This document shows positions 20,931 to 31,484 of a stretch of DNA of 64,000 nucleotides, piece after piece; the first letter of the stretch is position 1, and each line of letters opens with the position of its first letter. Location: positions 1 through 64,000 of the forward strand of contig CAJNDT010006144.1 of NCBI GenBank assembly GCA_905221615.1, read 5' to 3'. The position numbers and the translations under genes were made by a program. The stretch comes from Symbiodinium sp. CCMP2592 (lineage: Eukaryota; Sar; Dinophyceae; Suessiales; Symbiodiniaceae). Below the pieces are notes generated by a model. That model was not told where the DNA came from. It was given only the letters and a program-made list of their open reading frames with translations, and ran no database searches.

Positions 20931-21185
20931 CCAACACCATGCTTACGAAGACGACCCAGAGGAAACTGTGACCAACCACCACACGTACGAAGACGACCTA
21001 GCAAATATGCATACCCCCACACCCTTTCTTATATAGTGAGAACACCTACTTTGAAGACACCAGAAAAATGCCTGGATCCAGGGCTTCGGGACTAAAGCTA
21101 AACCCTAAACCCTACACCCTAAACCCTAGGGTCCAGCTGCTGGGTCACCGCCCAACACCAGCCAGGTAAGTAGCCCACCAGAAAG

Positions 21186-21376
21186 TCACATCCAGGCATG
21201 GACCAAGGTGTTCAACGTGTCGATCTCACCCTGAAGCTCCAGCAGTCGCTGGCGGTGATTCTCATGTTCACCGGAGAACACTCTCAGTCGACTGGCGACA
21301 TCACTGATCTGCTCGCGGAGAGCGGCCCAACGATCCCTGCCCTCATCTTTAAAGGCCTGGAACTCCATGCGAAGCC
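21186..21376 (-). CDS. Terminal exon with coiled-coil sequence (minus strand)
   Basis: Minus-strand frame with heptad-like content (DRWAALREQISDVASRLRVF, HRQRLLELQGEIDTLNTLV) ending at a TGA at 21186-21188. The upstream side is a CCCTAAA run, which in the gene's sense reads tttag|gg and could itself supply the AG acceptor. Not assigned to a family. Confidence 0.5.
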
Positions 21377-21415
21377 CTAAACCCTAAACCCTAAACCCTA
21401 AACCCTAAACCCGTC
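21377..21415 (-). repeat. CCCTAAA array
   Basis: Five perfect aaaccct units, directly upstream (in sense) of the 21186-21376 exon. Confidence 0.95.
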
Positions 21416-21487
21416 TCAAGTGATGTCGGCGTCCGTGGCGCACGCGGTGAGCGCGAGCGGGAGCGCCTGGCAGACCTTCGGGCCCCT

Positions 21488-21526
21488 GTGGGTTTAGGGT
21501 TTAGGGTTTAGGGTTTAGGGTTTCAT
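21488..21526 (+). repeat. TTTAGGG array
   Basis: Five perfect units. With the opposite array at 21377 it brackets a roughly 75-bp GC-rich island of unclear strand. Confidence 0.95.
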
Positions 21527-21744
21527 TCACGGAAGCTAGCAGACCATGCAACCTGAAAACCCTAAACACGGGCTTTGGGTTTTGCGAAGCTAGCGTCTGG
21601 GATGAATCCAAAACCCCTGAACCCTCAAGATTTGAAGCCCAAACTGATTCCCAAAACCTCAAAGGGACTTCAAAACCTGAGGTCCTCACAGACGTAAATC
21701 GCAAGAAAAGGGCTCGTCCGCCACAGAAAGAAAGGTTACAGGGA

Positions 21745-21834
21745 AGTCCAGAAAGTTGGAATATGGTTTCATGGTAGGATACCCTATAATTTACCATAGA
21801 AGGGTTCGGATAATCATATTCCAACTTTCTGGCT
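21745..21834. mobile_element. Family K palindrome
   Basis: ccagaaagttggaatatgg and catattccaactttctgg arms. Centre is accctataatttaccata. Confidence 0.8.
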
Positions 21835-21996
21835 TTTACCTTAAGGGTTTGGGTGTTTGGGGCTTAAATTTAGCGTTTTAGGGTTTAGGGTGAAACGGCT
21901 CCGTCTTTAGCAAGCTATAGAAAAAGGTGCTGCGGCTGTGGAGGTGCAGCATGCGCTCTACGGCTGAGCCCTACACCATGAAGCTTAAACCTCAAT

Positions 21997-22072
21997 CCTG
22001 AAGAACCTACCTTTAGAAGGACTTTTATAAGCAAACCCACACAAGGAACTCTTAAACAGTAGGTTCTTCAGG
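21997..22072. mobile_element. Short palindrome N
   Basis: cctgaagaacctac and gtaggttcttcagg are exact inverted ends 48 bp apart. Single copy seen here. Confidence 0.6.
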
Positions 22073-22396
22073 GTTAGGACGGAAGCAGCTTCGTAATCCT
22101 CAAAAGACGCTCTTGTGGGTATGGTGCATGGACATACCGCTGCAGAATTAGACTCTAAACCCTAAACCCTAATCTACACCCAAAGCCGCAAACCCCTAAA
22201 AAAACCCTAAAACTGGCAGCCCTAAACCCCGCATAGCTAGTATGCTCTTAGCCGGACATCCAAAATCCCTGAATAGGTTTGGAGTTTTGGTGTTGTATCA
22301 GGGGGTTGGGGGTTTTAGGCTTTGGGGTTTAGGGTTTGACACTGCGCTTTTTGCATGGGTCGACACTGTCTCTGCCTGCCGGCCCTGAACTATCTT

Positions 22397-22478
22397 TCCA
22401 GAGACTCCAATATCCCGAAATTAAGGAATATCCGTTAAATCATATTAGGGATCCTAGTATAATTTCCGGGTCTCTGGG
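22397..22478. mobile_element. Family F palindrome (short, divergent)
   Basis: tccagagactccaatatccc and tttccgggtctctggg, with ttaaggaatatccgttaaat inside. Confidence 0.6.
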
Positions 22479-22479
22479 T

Positions 22480-22653
22480 TTGCACTGTACAGATGCGCCC
22501 GGATGGGGCAATTTTGCCCGCGCATTGTCGATAGCACGGAAGGACGTGCAGATTTGGGCTAAAAAAAGCCACGATCAATGGAAAGGCCTTGATGAGCGAG
22601 ATTATGGAGTAGATTCTGGTTATAGCATACGTCTTTTTTGCTATGAGCTGTAA
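22480..22653 (+). CDS. Coding-like exon (plus strand), unknown
   Basis: The plus strand reads FARALSIARKDVQIWAKKSH then DQWKGLDERDYG to a stop at 22651-22653. It lies directly between a family F and a family E hairpin. The opposite strand is also partly open, so the strand is not certain. Confidence 0.3.
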   Translation: MHCTDAPGWGNFARALSIARKDVQIWAKKSHDQWKGLDERDYGVDSGYSIRLFCYEL

Positions 22654-22664
22654 TTTAGGAGCTA

Positions 22665-22771
22665 TATGGGAGTTTCCGAAAACAAGGGGTACCTTATTTG
22701 GGTCCTTATAATAAGGACCCTACTATTGAGGGTACCATATTAGGGTCTCCTATTTTCGAAAACCCCCATAT
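22665..22771. mobile_element. Family E palindrome
   Basis: tatgggagtttccgaaaaca and ttttcgaaaacccccata; inner ggggtaccttatttgggtcc pairs with ggtaccatattagggtctcc. Confidence 0.8.
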
Positions 22772-22887
22772 GGGAATAACATTGCAAATTGTTCAGACCT
22801 CGCCATGACATGCAAAGACAAAAAATCCAGAGAGGCCGGAGCCTCGTGTGTCACCGGAAGCAGATGACTTGAGAGGTCTGTAAAAAG

Positions 22888-22942
22888 GTTTAGGGTTTAG
22901 GGTTTAGGGGTTTAGGGGTTTAGGGTTTAGGGTTTAGGGTCT
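22888..22942 (+). repeat. TTTAGGG array
   Basis: About seven units, some with an extra G. Confidence 0.9.
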
Positions 22943-22944
22943 CT

Positions 22945-23600
22945 CAATCGCACAATGTCTTCGAATGATCGAGATGAAGCTCATGGCTTAGGGTGCGGAT
23001 GATAAATCAGAACGCATGGCCTCAGAACTCGACACTGAGATGATCAAAAAGCCCCCCTTCACAACTCCTAAGCCAGCTCCTGAACACTATATACACTGTA
23101 AACCCGAACCCTCTTCCCTAACCCCTCGACCATACGCGAGTGCGTAACCCTAGCCCATACACTCTAAACCTCCTAAACCATCTAGGATGTAAACTGCGAA
23201 AGCCACTGTAAACTCTATCAAACCCTCTGTAAAACTGTCCAACACCTGGTAACAACTTATAAGACTAGAATTCTACTCTCTTTTAGAGATCCTGGTAAAG
23301 TATCTACTTGAAATCTAAAGACATTTCAACAGCCCCCCTCCCAGGAGAGCATTGCAAACAAAAAGCCTCAAAGGCTTTAAAAGGAACTACTCCAGACCTC
23401 TCAAAGGTATTTAACGCCCCAAACCCTACGCACCCTAAACCCTAAAATCCTAAAGACCTCAACCTTAAGCCCTAAAACCCTACAGAACTAAAGCCCAAAT
23501 TAAACCCTACAGCCCTAAAACTACTTCAACTACGACTACAATTCTCGGCGCCAAAGGTCACTGGAATGTAGCGAGCCATCGGCTCCCCCGTCTCCAGCTC
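22945..23600. other. Spacer, no gene recognised
   Basis: Loose CCCTAAA-like words and a GC-richer patch at 23555-23615. No convincing frame. Confidence 0.4.
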
Positions 23601-23689
23601 CTCCTGCGCGCGTGGATTGTTGCTGTTGCTGTTGTTGGTGTTATTGGTGTTGTTGGTGGTGTTACTCTTGAACTATTCTTATATAGTCT

Positions 23690-23731
23690 AATATATTATT
23701 ATGATTACTACTATTACTGGTAGTAGTATTT

Positions 23732-23810
<79 letters not shown>

Positions 23811-23830
23811 CAGCAATAGCAGTACTCGTA
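23690..23830 (+). repeat. (TAG)n microsatellite
   Basis: About 30 near-perfect tag/agt units. The poly-Ser frame over it is an artefact. Confidence 0.95.
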
Positions 23831-23899
23831 TTCTTATTGTTGTCGCTGCTGCTGTTGCTATGGCTGCCGATGCTTGCGTTATTCTGCTCGTTTTGTTGT

Positions 23900-25050
23900 T
23901 ATGGCCGGTACCCTTCCCTAATCTCCAAACCCTAAAACCCTAAACCCTAAACCCTGAACCGTGGCTCGCCTAATAATATGTAGGCTGTCACTCCGAAGTA
24001 TCCCGAAGTCTTCAGCACGAAACACGACACCCCACAAGAATCCTCATAGAACCCCATAACCTATGAAACCCCATACCCCAAAGCCGGAACACGTAAACCT
24101 TAAACTCTATAGGCTATGTAGGGTTTATAACCATAAGTTGTAAAACACCTAATTAAACCCTAAACTCTGTAGGGCCTATAAGTATAAACCTTAAAGCACC
24201 TAAACCCTAAACCCTAAACCCTGAACCCTAAACCCTGAACCCTATAAACCCTAAACACCTAAACCCAAAACAATAAAGCACCTGAACCCTAAAACACCTA
24301 AACCCTCATGGCCTCCTCCGACGATGCCGCCCGCGGCGGCTGTGCCGCGGCGCGCTGTGCGTCGTAGCGTCGGCACCATGCCTGCCGGGACTTTGGGCAA
24401 ACCCAACATGCCCAAACCCTGAACCCCAAGCCCTCAACCCTAAACCCTAAAACCCTAACCCCAATTTCAGGGTTTGGGGTTTAGGATGGGCTCTATGGCT
24501 GTCTAGGGACTACACAGGACAAGTGTGACGAACCCCGTGGACCATAAGATGCTTAAAGACAAGGCCTCAAACCCTACACAACCTGAGCCTAGAATTCCCT
24601 AAACCCCCCGAAAGCCCACGGGCCAAGACGCCTACACCGCCAGTAAGACTGAAAAAAGCTGAAAATACCAGAATGTATCCTAAATTCTACATCCTGAAAT
24701 CGGACACTCACACAAACGTTGAAGCAAAGAGGAGAGGTAAACCGAAACCTCGAAATAGGTCCTTGCACAACAGCCTCGTAATGCTGGTCGCACTGCTCTC
24801 GGCTCGGCCTCTTCGTGGAAATGGATCATTTTGTCTTCGAGGGTTTGCGACTTAGGCTTTGGGAGTTGAGAAGATTTGGATTCGGAACTGTTCTTGCTTG
24901 GGACGTTGGACTTATGGTGTTTGCGGCTTCGCATTTGTAAGGTCGACCGCCTTCGTTTGCTACAATTTGTCTGTGCATCCCGCCCACGTTCATGCTATTC
25001 AACCCGTTTCCCCTGACAGGGTTTAGGGGATGTGTTGGCCAGGAAATTCA
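23900..25050. other. CCCTAAA-rich spacer with a possible small exon
   Basis: Many aaaccctaaaccct runs (23925-23960, 24195-24310, 24410-24480). The 24675-24935 interval is open on both strands, but neither strand is convincing. Confidence 0.4.
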
Positions 25051-25054
25051 GCCC

Positions 25055-25172
25055 TACCTATAGTCTCCAGTGTAGTTTCTTCTTTTGGTTATATAACCAA
25101 AATCTCTATTATAGAATCCTAACCATACAGTTTGTTAACCAAAAAACGGAACTACATTGGAAACTGTAGGTA
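25055..25172. mobile_element. Family C palindrome
   Basis: tacctatagtctccagtg and cattggaaactgtaggta, with inner tagtttcttcttttggtt and its complement. Confidence 0.85.
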
Positions 25173-25375
25173 TACCCCGACCTCTAACGCCTGAAGCCTT
25201 AACCCTGAGCCCTAAACCCCTGAAGCCCCAAAAACCCCATGAACCCCCAAACCCTGCATCTAACCAGCTGAAACTTTAAACTGCGAGCCCTTAAAGCAAC
25301 CCTTAATTACACAAGTCCGCGTAAAAACAAGAGATAAATCCTTACTTAATCCTAAACCTAAACAATCAAATCGGC

Positions 25376-25452
25376 CAGGCCGTCGAATTCTCACTGCAGC
25401 CTCTGCCGCTCTCGTGAAGCAGCCAAGAGACGACTCTGCTCCGCCTAGATTC
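25376..25452 (-). CDS. Coding-like island (minus strand)
   Basis: The minus strand reads MESRRSRVVSWLLHESGRGC in a GC-rich island between CCCTAAA and TTTAGGG arrays. Confidence 0.3.
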
Positions 25453-25489
25453 CATGATGGATTTAGGGCTTTAGGGTTTCCGGCTTCTT

Positions 25490-25605
25490 GGGTGTGGGGT
25501 TTAGGGTTTTAGGGTTTAGGGTTTAGGGTTTAGGGTTTTAGGGTTTTTAGGGTTTGGGGTTTAGGGTTTAGGGTTTAGGGTTTAGGGTTTAGGGTTTTAG
25601 GGGTC
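25490..25605 (+). repeat. TTTAGGG array
   Basis: About 15 units with occasional extra T or G. Confidence 0.95.
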
Positions 25606-25944
25606 CGGGTGCAGGGGCGTTTCGGAAACCTACGGCTCATCAATACCTGCCTAGTACAAGGCCCTGATCCCTGATTCTATATCAAAGATTCCATATTGTA
25701 GGCACTTACTATCCCCTGGTAACTTAGGCCTGAAATTTGCAGTAGGATCCGCAATACGAAACAACCAACAAGCTATGCCTTGCGTCGTGAAGCTGCTTAG
25801 CTCGGAGGGTCTGCGGCCGAGCCGCTTTAGATGTCGAATTAAGCCTACATTTCTGAATTCCAACCGGCAAAGCCGGCAAAGCATTAAATCCAAAGTCCTG
25901 TACTTCTTAAACAAATATTCGTGGCAAAACCAACGTTGCAACTA

Positions 25945-26056
25945 TCATGCTGACGCGTCCATGCTCGGCCAGTTTGCAAAACGACTGTAGGCATCATTGT
26001 CATCAGGACCAGCATCCTCATCAGCCCAATCTTCATCAGCATCGCCAATGTCGCTC
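25945..26056 (-). CDS. Terminal acidic exon (minus strand)
   Basis: Reads MSDIGDADEDWADEDAGPDD and onward to a TGA at 25945-25947. Acidic tails like this are common at protein C-termini. The next coding segment upstream (26186-26240) lies just across the family P hairpin, and removing the hairpin with one repeat copy restores a continuous frame. Confidence 0.5.
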
Positions 26057-26185
26057 ATCACAATCCCGAAGGGTCCATGTACTCATATTGTATATACGTT
26101 GGCCTTAAAGTACTCCCTATATAGGTACATTGGCCCCAAAGTATATGCTATATGGGTACATGGACCCTAAGGGAATATCACCATC
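26057..26185. mobile_element. Family P palindrome with 9-bp flanking repeat, inside a gene
   Basis: The element at 26066-26176 (arms gggtccatgtactcatat / atatgggtacatggaccc) is flanked by atcacaatc (26057-26065) and atcaccatc (26177-26185), eight of nine matching. This is what a target-site duplication would look like. Both sides are coding on the minus strand. Confidence 0.7.
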
Positions 26186-26240
26186 TGCAGCGATAGTGGG
26201 TCGCTTTCAATCCAACCTTTCACCCGCATGTGGAGGAGGG
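26186..26240 (-). CDS. Penultimate exon of the acidic-tail gene (minus strand)
   Basis: Reads LLHMRVKGWIESDPLSLQ. Joined across the hairpin it continues into MSDIGDADED in frame. The upstream limit is not defined. Confidence 0.4.
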
Positions 26241-26729
26241 CGCAGGGCGCAGGCTAGTTACATACTCTGATACGAAGAGACTGCACAATCCGATGCCAAG
26301 GAAGTTTTAGCTTCGGGCCCTGATCGGTTTATGAGACTTTATGGGGAGTATGCCGCACACATCAAGGATCCTAAACCCTACAGGGTTTATAAACCCTAAA
26401 CCCTGCTGAGAACTATTCAGGAATCTCTGGATATCTGGACTCAGGGTGAAGGGTGCAAGTGCGGAAGGTGCAAGGCGAAGGTATTAGTGGCTAAACGCGG
26501 CTCACGATTTCAGCTCTCTTAACGTCAGTACTTATATTCGTCCGCACATTATATGAACAGATTCCGGTTATGACGACCATGACCTGGAACACGTCTGAAA
26601 ACCGGACGCTGCCAATGGCCCCAGCTACACGAGCCTAATTTCGGATGGCGGAGGGTGCAAAGCTACGTACCACCTCCTAAACCCCAAGAACGCCCGACCC
26701 CAAAGAACTCCCGAACCGATTTCGGGGTT

Positions 26730-26823
26730 TACCCATAGGCCCCAAAGTAGTTCTTTTTTGGGATTACCTTATACATATCTGTATATGAACCCACAAAAGG
26801 AACTACTTTGGGGCCTCTGGGTA
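26730..26823. mobile_element. Family D palindrome
   Basis: tacccataggccccaaagta and tactttggggcctctgggta, with gttcttttttggg and cacaaaaggaac inside; ends in TA. Confidence 0.85.
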
Positions 26824-26991
26824 GGGTTCAGGGTTATAGGTTCTAAGTCCAAAGCACCGAATAGCGATCTAACGCTCAGGTACGTGAAGCAGGGCCACAA
26901 TAGTCGTCATGGGGCTGTGCAGGTATACTTTCATAGACCGATGTACACCAAAACGAAGCCAAAGGAATAGCAGCACTGATAATTGTAGCTT

Positions 26992-27089
26992 TACCCAAAG
27001 GCCCCAAAGTAGTTCCTTTTTGGGGCTCGTATATAGAATCCCATAAGGTAATCCCAAAAAGGAACTATATACTATGGGGCCTCCGGGTA
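26992..27089. mobile_element. Family D palindrome
   Basis: tacccaaaggccccaaagta and tactatggggcctccgggta ends. Confidence 0.85.
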
Positions 27090-27138
27090 TGCTAGTCCTA
27101 AGCTCCGGAAACCAACAGCAGCCCTGACAGGCAGACTT

Positions 27139-27344
27139 CCCAGAGATCCCAACACCCCTTAATTGAGGAATATGCCTTACCCTAACGCCCCAAAGTAGTT
27201 CCTTTTGGGGGCTCATATTAAGAATCCTATATGGTAATCCCAAAAGGGAACTACTTTGGGGCCTATGGGTAAACCATAACATTAATTAAGGAACCTTTAA
27301 TTGAAGGCATATCCCCTAATTAAGGGATTTTGGGATCTCTGAGT
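27139..27344. mobile_element. Family F palindrome interrupted by a family D insertion
   Basis: The left half (cagagatcccaacacccctt, aattgaggaatatgcctta) and right half (cctaattaagggattttggg, atctctg) are those of 13019-13133, separated by the complete D copy at 27178-27271. Confidence 0.85.
27178..27271. mobile_element. Family D palindrome nested in family F
   Basis: taccctaacgccccaaagta to tactttggggcctatgggta. The TA ends coincide with a TA in the host element. Confidence 0.9.
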
Positions 27345-27555
27345 TTGTATGTTCGCAGACACACACTGGAGACATGCGACCGTTCCCTAAACCATCTTCA
27401 TCCACGGCTACGGAGACTGAAGCTGTAGGTACAGAAACCCATAACCCCGAACCCTAGAACGTAAACTCCGAAGCCTACACCTTAAACTCTGCAAAACCTC
27501 CATTCAGCCCTATCCCGACGTCGCCATAAACCCTTCGAAAGCCCAAACATCAACA

Positions 27556-27650
27556 TCACCGACTCAACTCCGCGCCCACCATAGCCTGCATCATTTCCGC
27601 CTGCTGCAACGCAGCCTCCTGGCACCAAATGAACCAGAGATTGTGCGAAA
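27556..27650 (-). CDS. Coding-like exon (minus strand)
   Basis: The minus strand reads WCQEAALQQAEMMQAMVGAE to a TGA at 27556-27558. Helical, unassigned. Confidence 0.35.
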
Positions 27651-27714
27651 GACATGTTCAGGGCCTTTTTAAGGATTCCAACACCGATCCCTCAATCCCA
27701 GAAGCATGCCATGC

Positions 27715-27825
27715 ATTTGGGTGGTTGTCAAAATAAAACTCCCTTTTTGGGGTACCCTAAATATCAGGTGCCGTACTATCTTAGGGACCCAAAAAGGGAC
27801 CCTATTCTTGACAACCACCCATTTA
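27715..27825. mobile_element. Palindrome M
   Basis: atttgggtggttgtcaa and ttgacaaccacccattt ends; inner ctccctttttggggtaccc and gggacccaaaaagggac pair. Confidence 0.75.
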
Positions 27826-28008
27826 CCCCCTACAGGCCCCTATCCCCAAAAAGGCACGATGCTCCAGGGGTTCGCGCAAGTCTCCAACACAGGCACCCGC
27901 ACCGACGGAAAACTGTTACTAACCTCTGGGGTTCGTACGAAAACCCTAAACCCTAAACCCATGTAAACCCTAAAAGTTTGTACTATCAGTAACTGAAAAC
28001 AGTTGATA

Positions 28009-28109
28009 CGGTTGATGATATAAATCCTGCATTACCCATCATAAGGAAGATACCATAGTTCCCATAGTTTAGGGTCCTTAAGGTCATGCAGGATTTCTAT
28101 CATCAACCG
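28009..28109. mobile_element. Family B palindrome
   Basis: cggttgatgatataaatcct and aggatttctatcatcaaccg ends. Confidence 0.9.
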
Positions 28110-28162
28110 TAGGGCTGCGGAATCGAAAGTCCTGAAGGCTTCTGAAAGGACCTCATGAATCA

Positions 28163-28286
28163 AAGGGGAAAAGGAGGGACCCTTAATGGGGACTATAATG
28201 GGCTATACAATGGGTATATAATATAATAGTTACATTAAGGGTATATACCTAGGGGTCCTTATTAAGGGTCCCTCCTTTTACCCTTG
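28163..28286. mobile_element. Family I palindrome
   Basis: aaggggaaaaggagggaccc and gggtccctccttttaccctt. Centre is atataatataatag. Confidence 0.8.
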
Positions 28287-28768
28287 GAATGAACTTATGC
28301 GGCTTACGGTTTGGGTTTTACGGCTTGTAGGGTTTTGGATTTAGGTTTGGGGTGAGGGCTTCGAGTTTAGGTTTCACAGGGTTTCGGATTTAGGGGTAAA
28401 GGTTTTTGGACAAGGGGGTTTCGGGCTGAGTGTGGGGAATAGGTATTGATTCTTGAAGGGCTTAGGGTTTAGGGTCTACGGTTTTAGGACCCAGCGTTGA
28501 GAGTAAATACGGCGCAGCCTAAGAATGAGAAAGACCCTGTACGATTCCAGCCAACGGCTTCCTCGCATACGGGTTCAGGGTCGAGGCTGTAGTACTGTAG
28601 GGTTTACGATTAAGGCTTAAGGTTTTCAGGGTTTAAGGTTTTCATACTGTAGGGATCAATTTTAAGGTTGCGAATTATGAGATTAGGCTAAGGTTTATAG
28701 GGTTTAGGTGTTTCGGATCTGGATTTCATGTTTAAGTGTAAGGGTTGGGGCTTAAAGCTTTCAGGGAC

Positions 28769-28918
28769 CTGATGTTGGAAAGAGGAAACTCCCATGTCGG
28801 ACAGGAGATGAAAGAATGCCGGAGCCTCGCACGACTTAGGTGCAAGCTCTCCAGCGTGAGCCTTTAGCACGAAGTAAGCAGGGATCCAATATTTCTGCTG
28901 GTGTCGAGGCGCCCATGA
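28769..28918 (-). CDS. Exon of a minus-strand split gene
   Basis: Open for about 50 codons: QKYWIPAYFVLKAHAGELAP, KSCEAPAFFHLLSDMGVSSF, ending at a cag|gt donor at 28767-28769. Strong coding composition among low-complexity neighbours. Not assigned. Confidence 0.45.
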
Positions 28919-29147
28919 AATCTAGCTGTTTGTGCGTCTGGCCACGTATTTATACCTTTCCATGTGTATCCAGACTAGAAATGGCTCGAAAGGATTAAGA
29001 ACGGATTGGATTTGCAGAAACCCGTAGAAATACGCAGTTGCATGTGCATGGAAATGCATGCATACGAATAATTACGATACCCCGCAATTATTGACCGGCA
29101 GTGCTTTAGCATCTGGCCACATGTTTGTTTAGAGCCTGTCTGTTTAC

Positions 29148-29245
29148 AGCACAACCGCTGAGCTTCGAGTTCGGCGCCTTCTGTCGGAGCCAGCGCTCGT
29201 AGGCCTCTTGACTCCTTCGATGGGCTCGTTGCTGTTTCAGCATTT
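29148..29245 (-). CDS. Coiled-coil exon (minus strand)
   Basis: Reads MLKQQRAHRRSQEAYERWLR then QKAPNSK. The AYERWLRQK pattern resembles helical segments of cilium or microtubule-associated coiled-coil proteins, but that is only a resemblance. Confidence 0.4.
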
Positions 29246-30284
29246 AGGGTGGGAGGCGATAGAACTTGGGCTTAAACGCCTCGCATTAAAGTTTACATGT
29301 TACGGGGGCTGAGAGGATACGGATTTAGGTGTTATCTTTGGGGATTCATGGTTCCGGCTCAACAGCCCTTCAAACCAAGGGCTGCAAGCCCGAATCTTGA
29401 AACCACAGGCTCAACTAGGTGGGCCCCCCACATTCTGACGTCCAGAAGGGAAAACTAAATTTGTCCCAGTGGCTTGTAAGCCCGATCCAAGCCTTAAAGA
29501 ACCTTTCCTTATAGCCTTGTAGACCCTAAACCCTATACTCCAAAACGCCAAACATCACTAAACCCTACAGCCTTTGCCCTTGAACCTAAACCAGCAACCC
29601 TCAACCCTAAAACCTGAATCCCAAACCCTCAACCGCCCTACTTCAATCCTTCTCTGTGGAGCTGGACCATGGTTTCTAACATTGCAGAAACGCCTGCAAA
29701 CCCCAACAACTCGTGGGTTGCTTTGAGGGCTCCTTGAAAGGGATTTATAATTAGGGATGTTTAGGGCTTTCGGGGTTTAGTGCTTGGGGGATTTAGGAAA
29801 TTGCGCCAAAAAGCAACGAAAACCAAACCTTAGTTACTTAGTTTCCCTATGGAGACAAACTCGCCGCCTGGCCCTGCGGCGGCGCCGCTGATCCAACTCC
29901 AGCCGCTGCCTTGAGTATAAGCTTAAGGTCTTATCGGGGTCGCCCAGGAAAAGCCGGTAATTACTAATTAATTAAGGAGAAACTCCATAAGAAGGTGTTC
30001 CGGCCTGGAACCCTAAACTCTAATCCCCGAACTTTCAACAGACCCTGCAATCCTAAACCCCAATTTCTAAGCCGCTTATAGACACGAAATTGCCGAGCCG
30101 GTCAATCCCCCGCTCTGCTGGACCGCAAGGAACCCTAAATGCCAAACCCTCAAGTGCCGAAACCCAAAACCCTAAACCCGAGCCCCTGAAACCTTAAGCC
30201 CTAAACCATACCCCAAAGCCCGCCAACAAACACCCTAGAACCCTTTTGAAGGATCCTTAAAGAACCCGAATCAAAGCCCCAAAA

Positions 30285-30400
30285 CCCTGCAGGAGCCGTT
30301 TGGAGCAGGGTACTGATCTTCCGCCATGATCCGCCCCAGCCAGCGACTGAGTCGCCTCTCAATGGCCTGGCTGCTGCGGCGGGGATAATCAGGGCTTTCA
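30285..30400 (-). CDS. Coding-like exon (minus strand)
   Basis: Reads PDYPRRSSQAIERRLSRWLG then RIMAEDQYPAPNGS. Charged and helical. A competing minus frame is also open. Confidence 0.4.
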
Positions 30401-30626
30401 GGCTCAAACGATTATTGTTGAAGGATTTGGGGCACTTATAGGGCTTATAAGGGTTTAGGACTGCGAGAGTTCACGCTTTCCGCGCTTTGAGGGTTAAGGT
30501 ATTGAAGTTCGGGGTCGCATGAAGCACAGCAATGACAGTCATCGTCAGCATGACGGCTTTCTCGTCTTCCTTCTAGCATGAAAGTCGAGATGTGCTTCAG
30601 TTCGTTTATGACTTGCTACAGATTGA

Positions 30627-30775
30627 CTATGCCATGATTGGCGCTCGACGATCCTGAGCCCAAGACATCTCGGGCGACAGCTGCAATTTTGCCGCAAAGC
30701 TGAACTTGTGGCCAGCCAGTTCTTCAACAATATAGGCAGCTTCACCCGTGCCTTCCACACCTAATGCATGCCATC
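30627..30775 (-). CDS. Terminal exon (minus strand)
   Basis: Reads EGTGEAAYIVEELAGHKFSF then AAKLQLSPEMSW to a TAG at 30627-30629. Good protein-like composition. Unassigned. Confidence 0.45.
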
Positions 30776-30899
30776 GAACGGGAAACAAACCCAAGAAGCT
30801 AACAGTCCAAAAGTCTAAATCATCTCCCCAACCTAAAAACAGAGAAGGAGGGAATCGAAGTCAAGTTGCAGGACTCTCACTTGGGCAGCTGCGCTCATT

Positions 30900-30980
30900 G
30901 TGTGTCTCTCTCTCTCTCTCTTTTTATCTCCTCCTCTCTGTCTCTGTCTCTCTCTCTGTCTCCCTCTCCTCTCAATAGAA
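30900..30980 (+). repeat. (TC)n microsatellite
   Basis: Imperfect tctctc/tctgtc run. Confidence 0.9.
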
Positions 30981-31156
30981 CAATCACGCCCGGTGGACAC
31001 ACGCTACTGCGTCTGCATATGCAATGCCGTGACTCCACTCCTATCTCGAGGATTTGGGATCCAAGAGAACTTACAGTACGATGTGCGGCGGCATGGAGAA
31101 GTTTTCAGTTTAGGGCCTTTAGCGTTTGGGGCTCAAGGGTTTAAGGTTGATCAAGT

Positions 31157-31275
31157 TTAGTTCGGGTAGAGCGTCTGTGCCTGCGAGGGCCGCGTTCCGC
31201 TGTGGCCGACTCGGACGATCGTGATGGGGTCATCCTGGGCCGGGCGAAAAAAAGCGGCCGCAGGACGTACTGATC
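31157..31275 (-). CDS. Terminal exon (minus strand)
   Basis: Reads AQDDPITIVRVGHSGTRPSQ then AQTLYPN to a TAA at 31157-31159. GC-rich island, unassigned. Confidence 0.4.
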
Positions 31276-31388
31276 TGCACCATTTCTAAGGGTCCTAACA
31301 CTTCGGGGAACCTCAAAGTGTGGGATTCCTGAAGCCCCAACGAGACCCAAGAGCTCTCCCCAGGAGATTCCGGAACCCTCCTAAAGAG

Positions 31389-31484
31389 AATGATAGAAAT
31401 CCTGCATTACCTTTAAGCACCCTGAACTATGGGAATTATGGTATATTCCTTATTGTGGGTAATGCCGGGTTTATATCATCAAAC
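31389..31484. mobile_element. Family B palindrome (eroded ends)
   Basis: tgatagaaatcctgcattac and aatgccgggtttatatcatc arms. Confidence 0.75.

Noticed and set aside
20279-21022. 247-codon Pro/Ser/Leu-rich frame on the minus strand
   Set aside because: It is the complement of a G-rich minisatellite. The repeat unit lacks stops in several frames on both strands.
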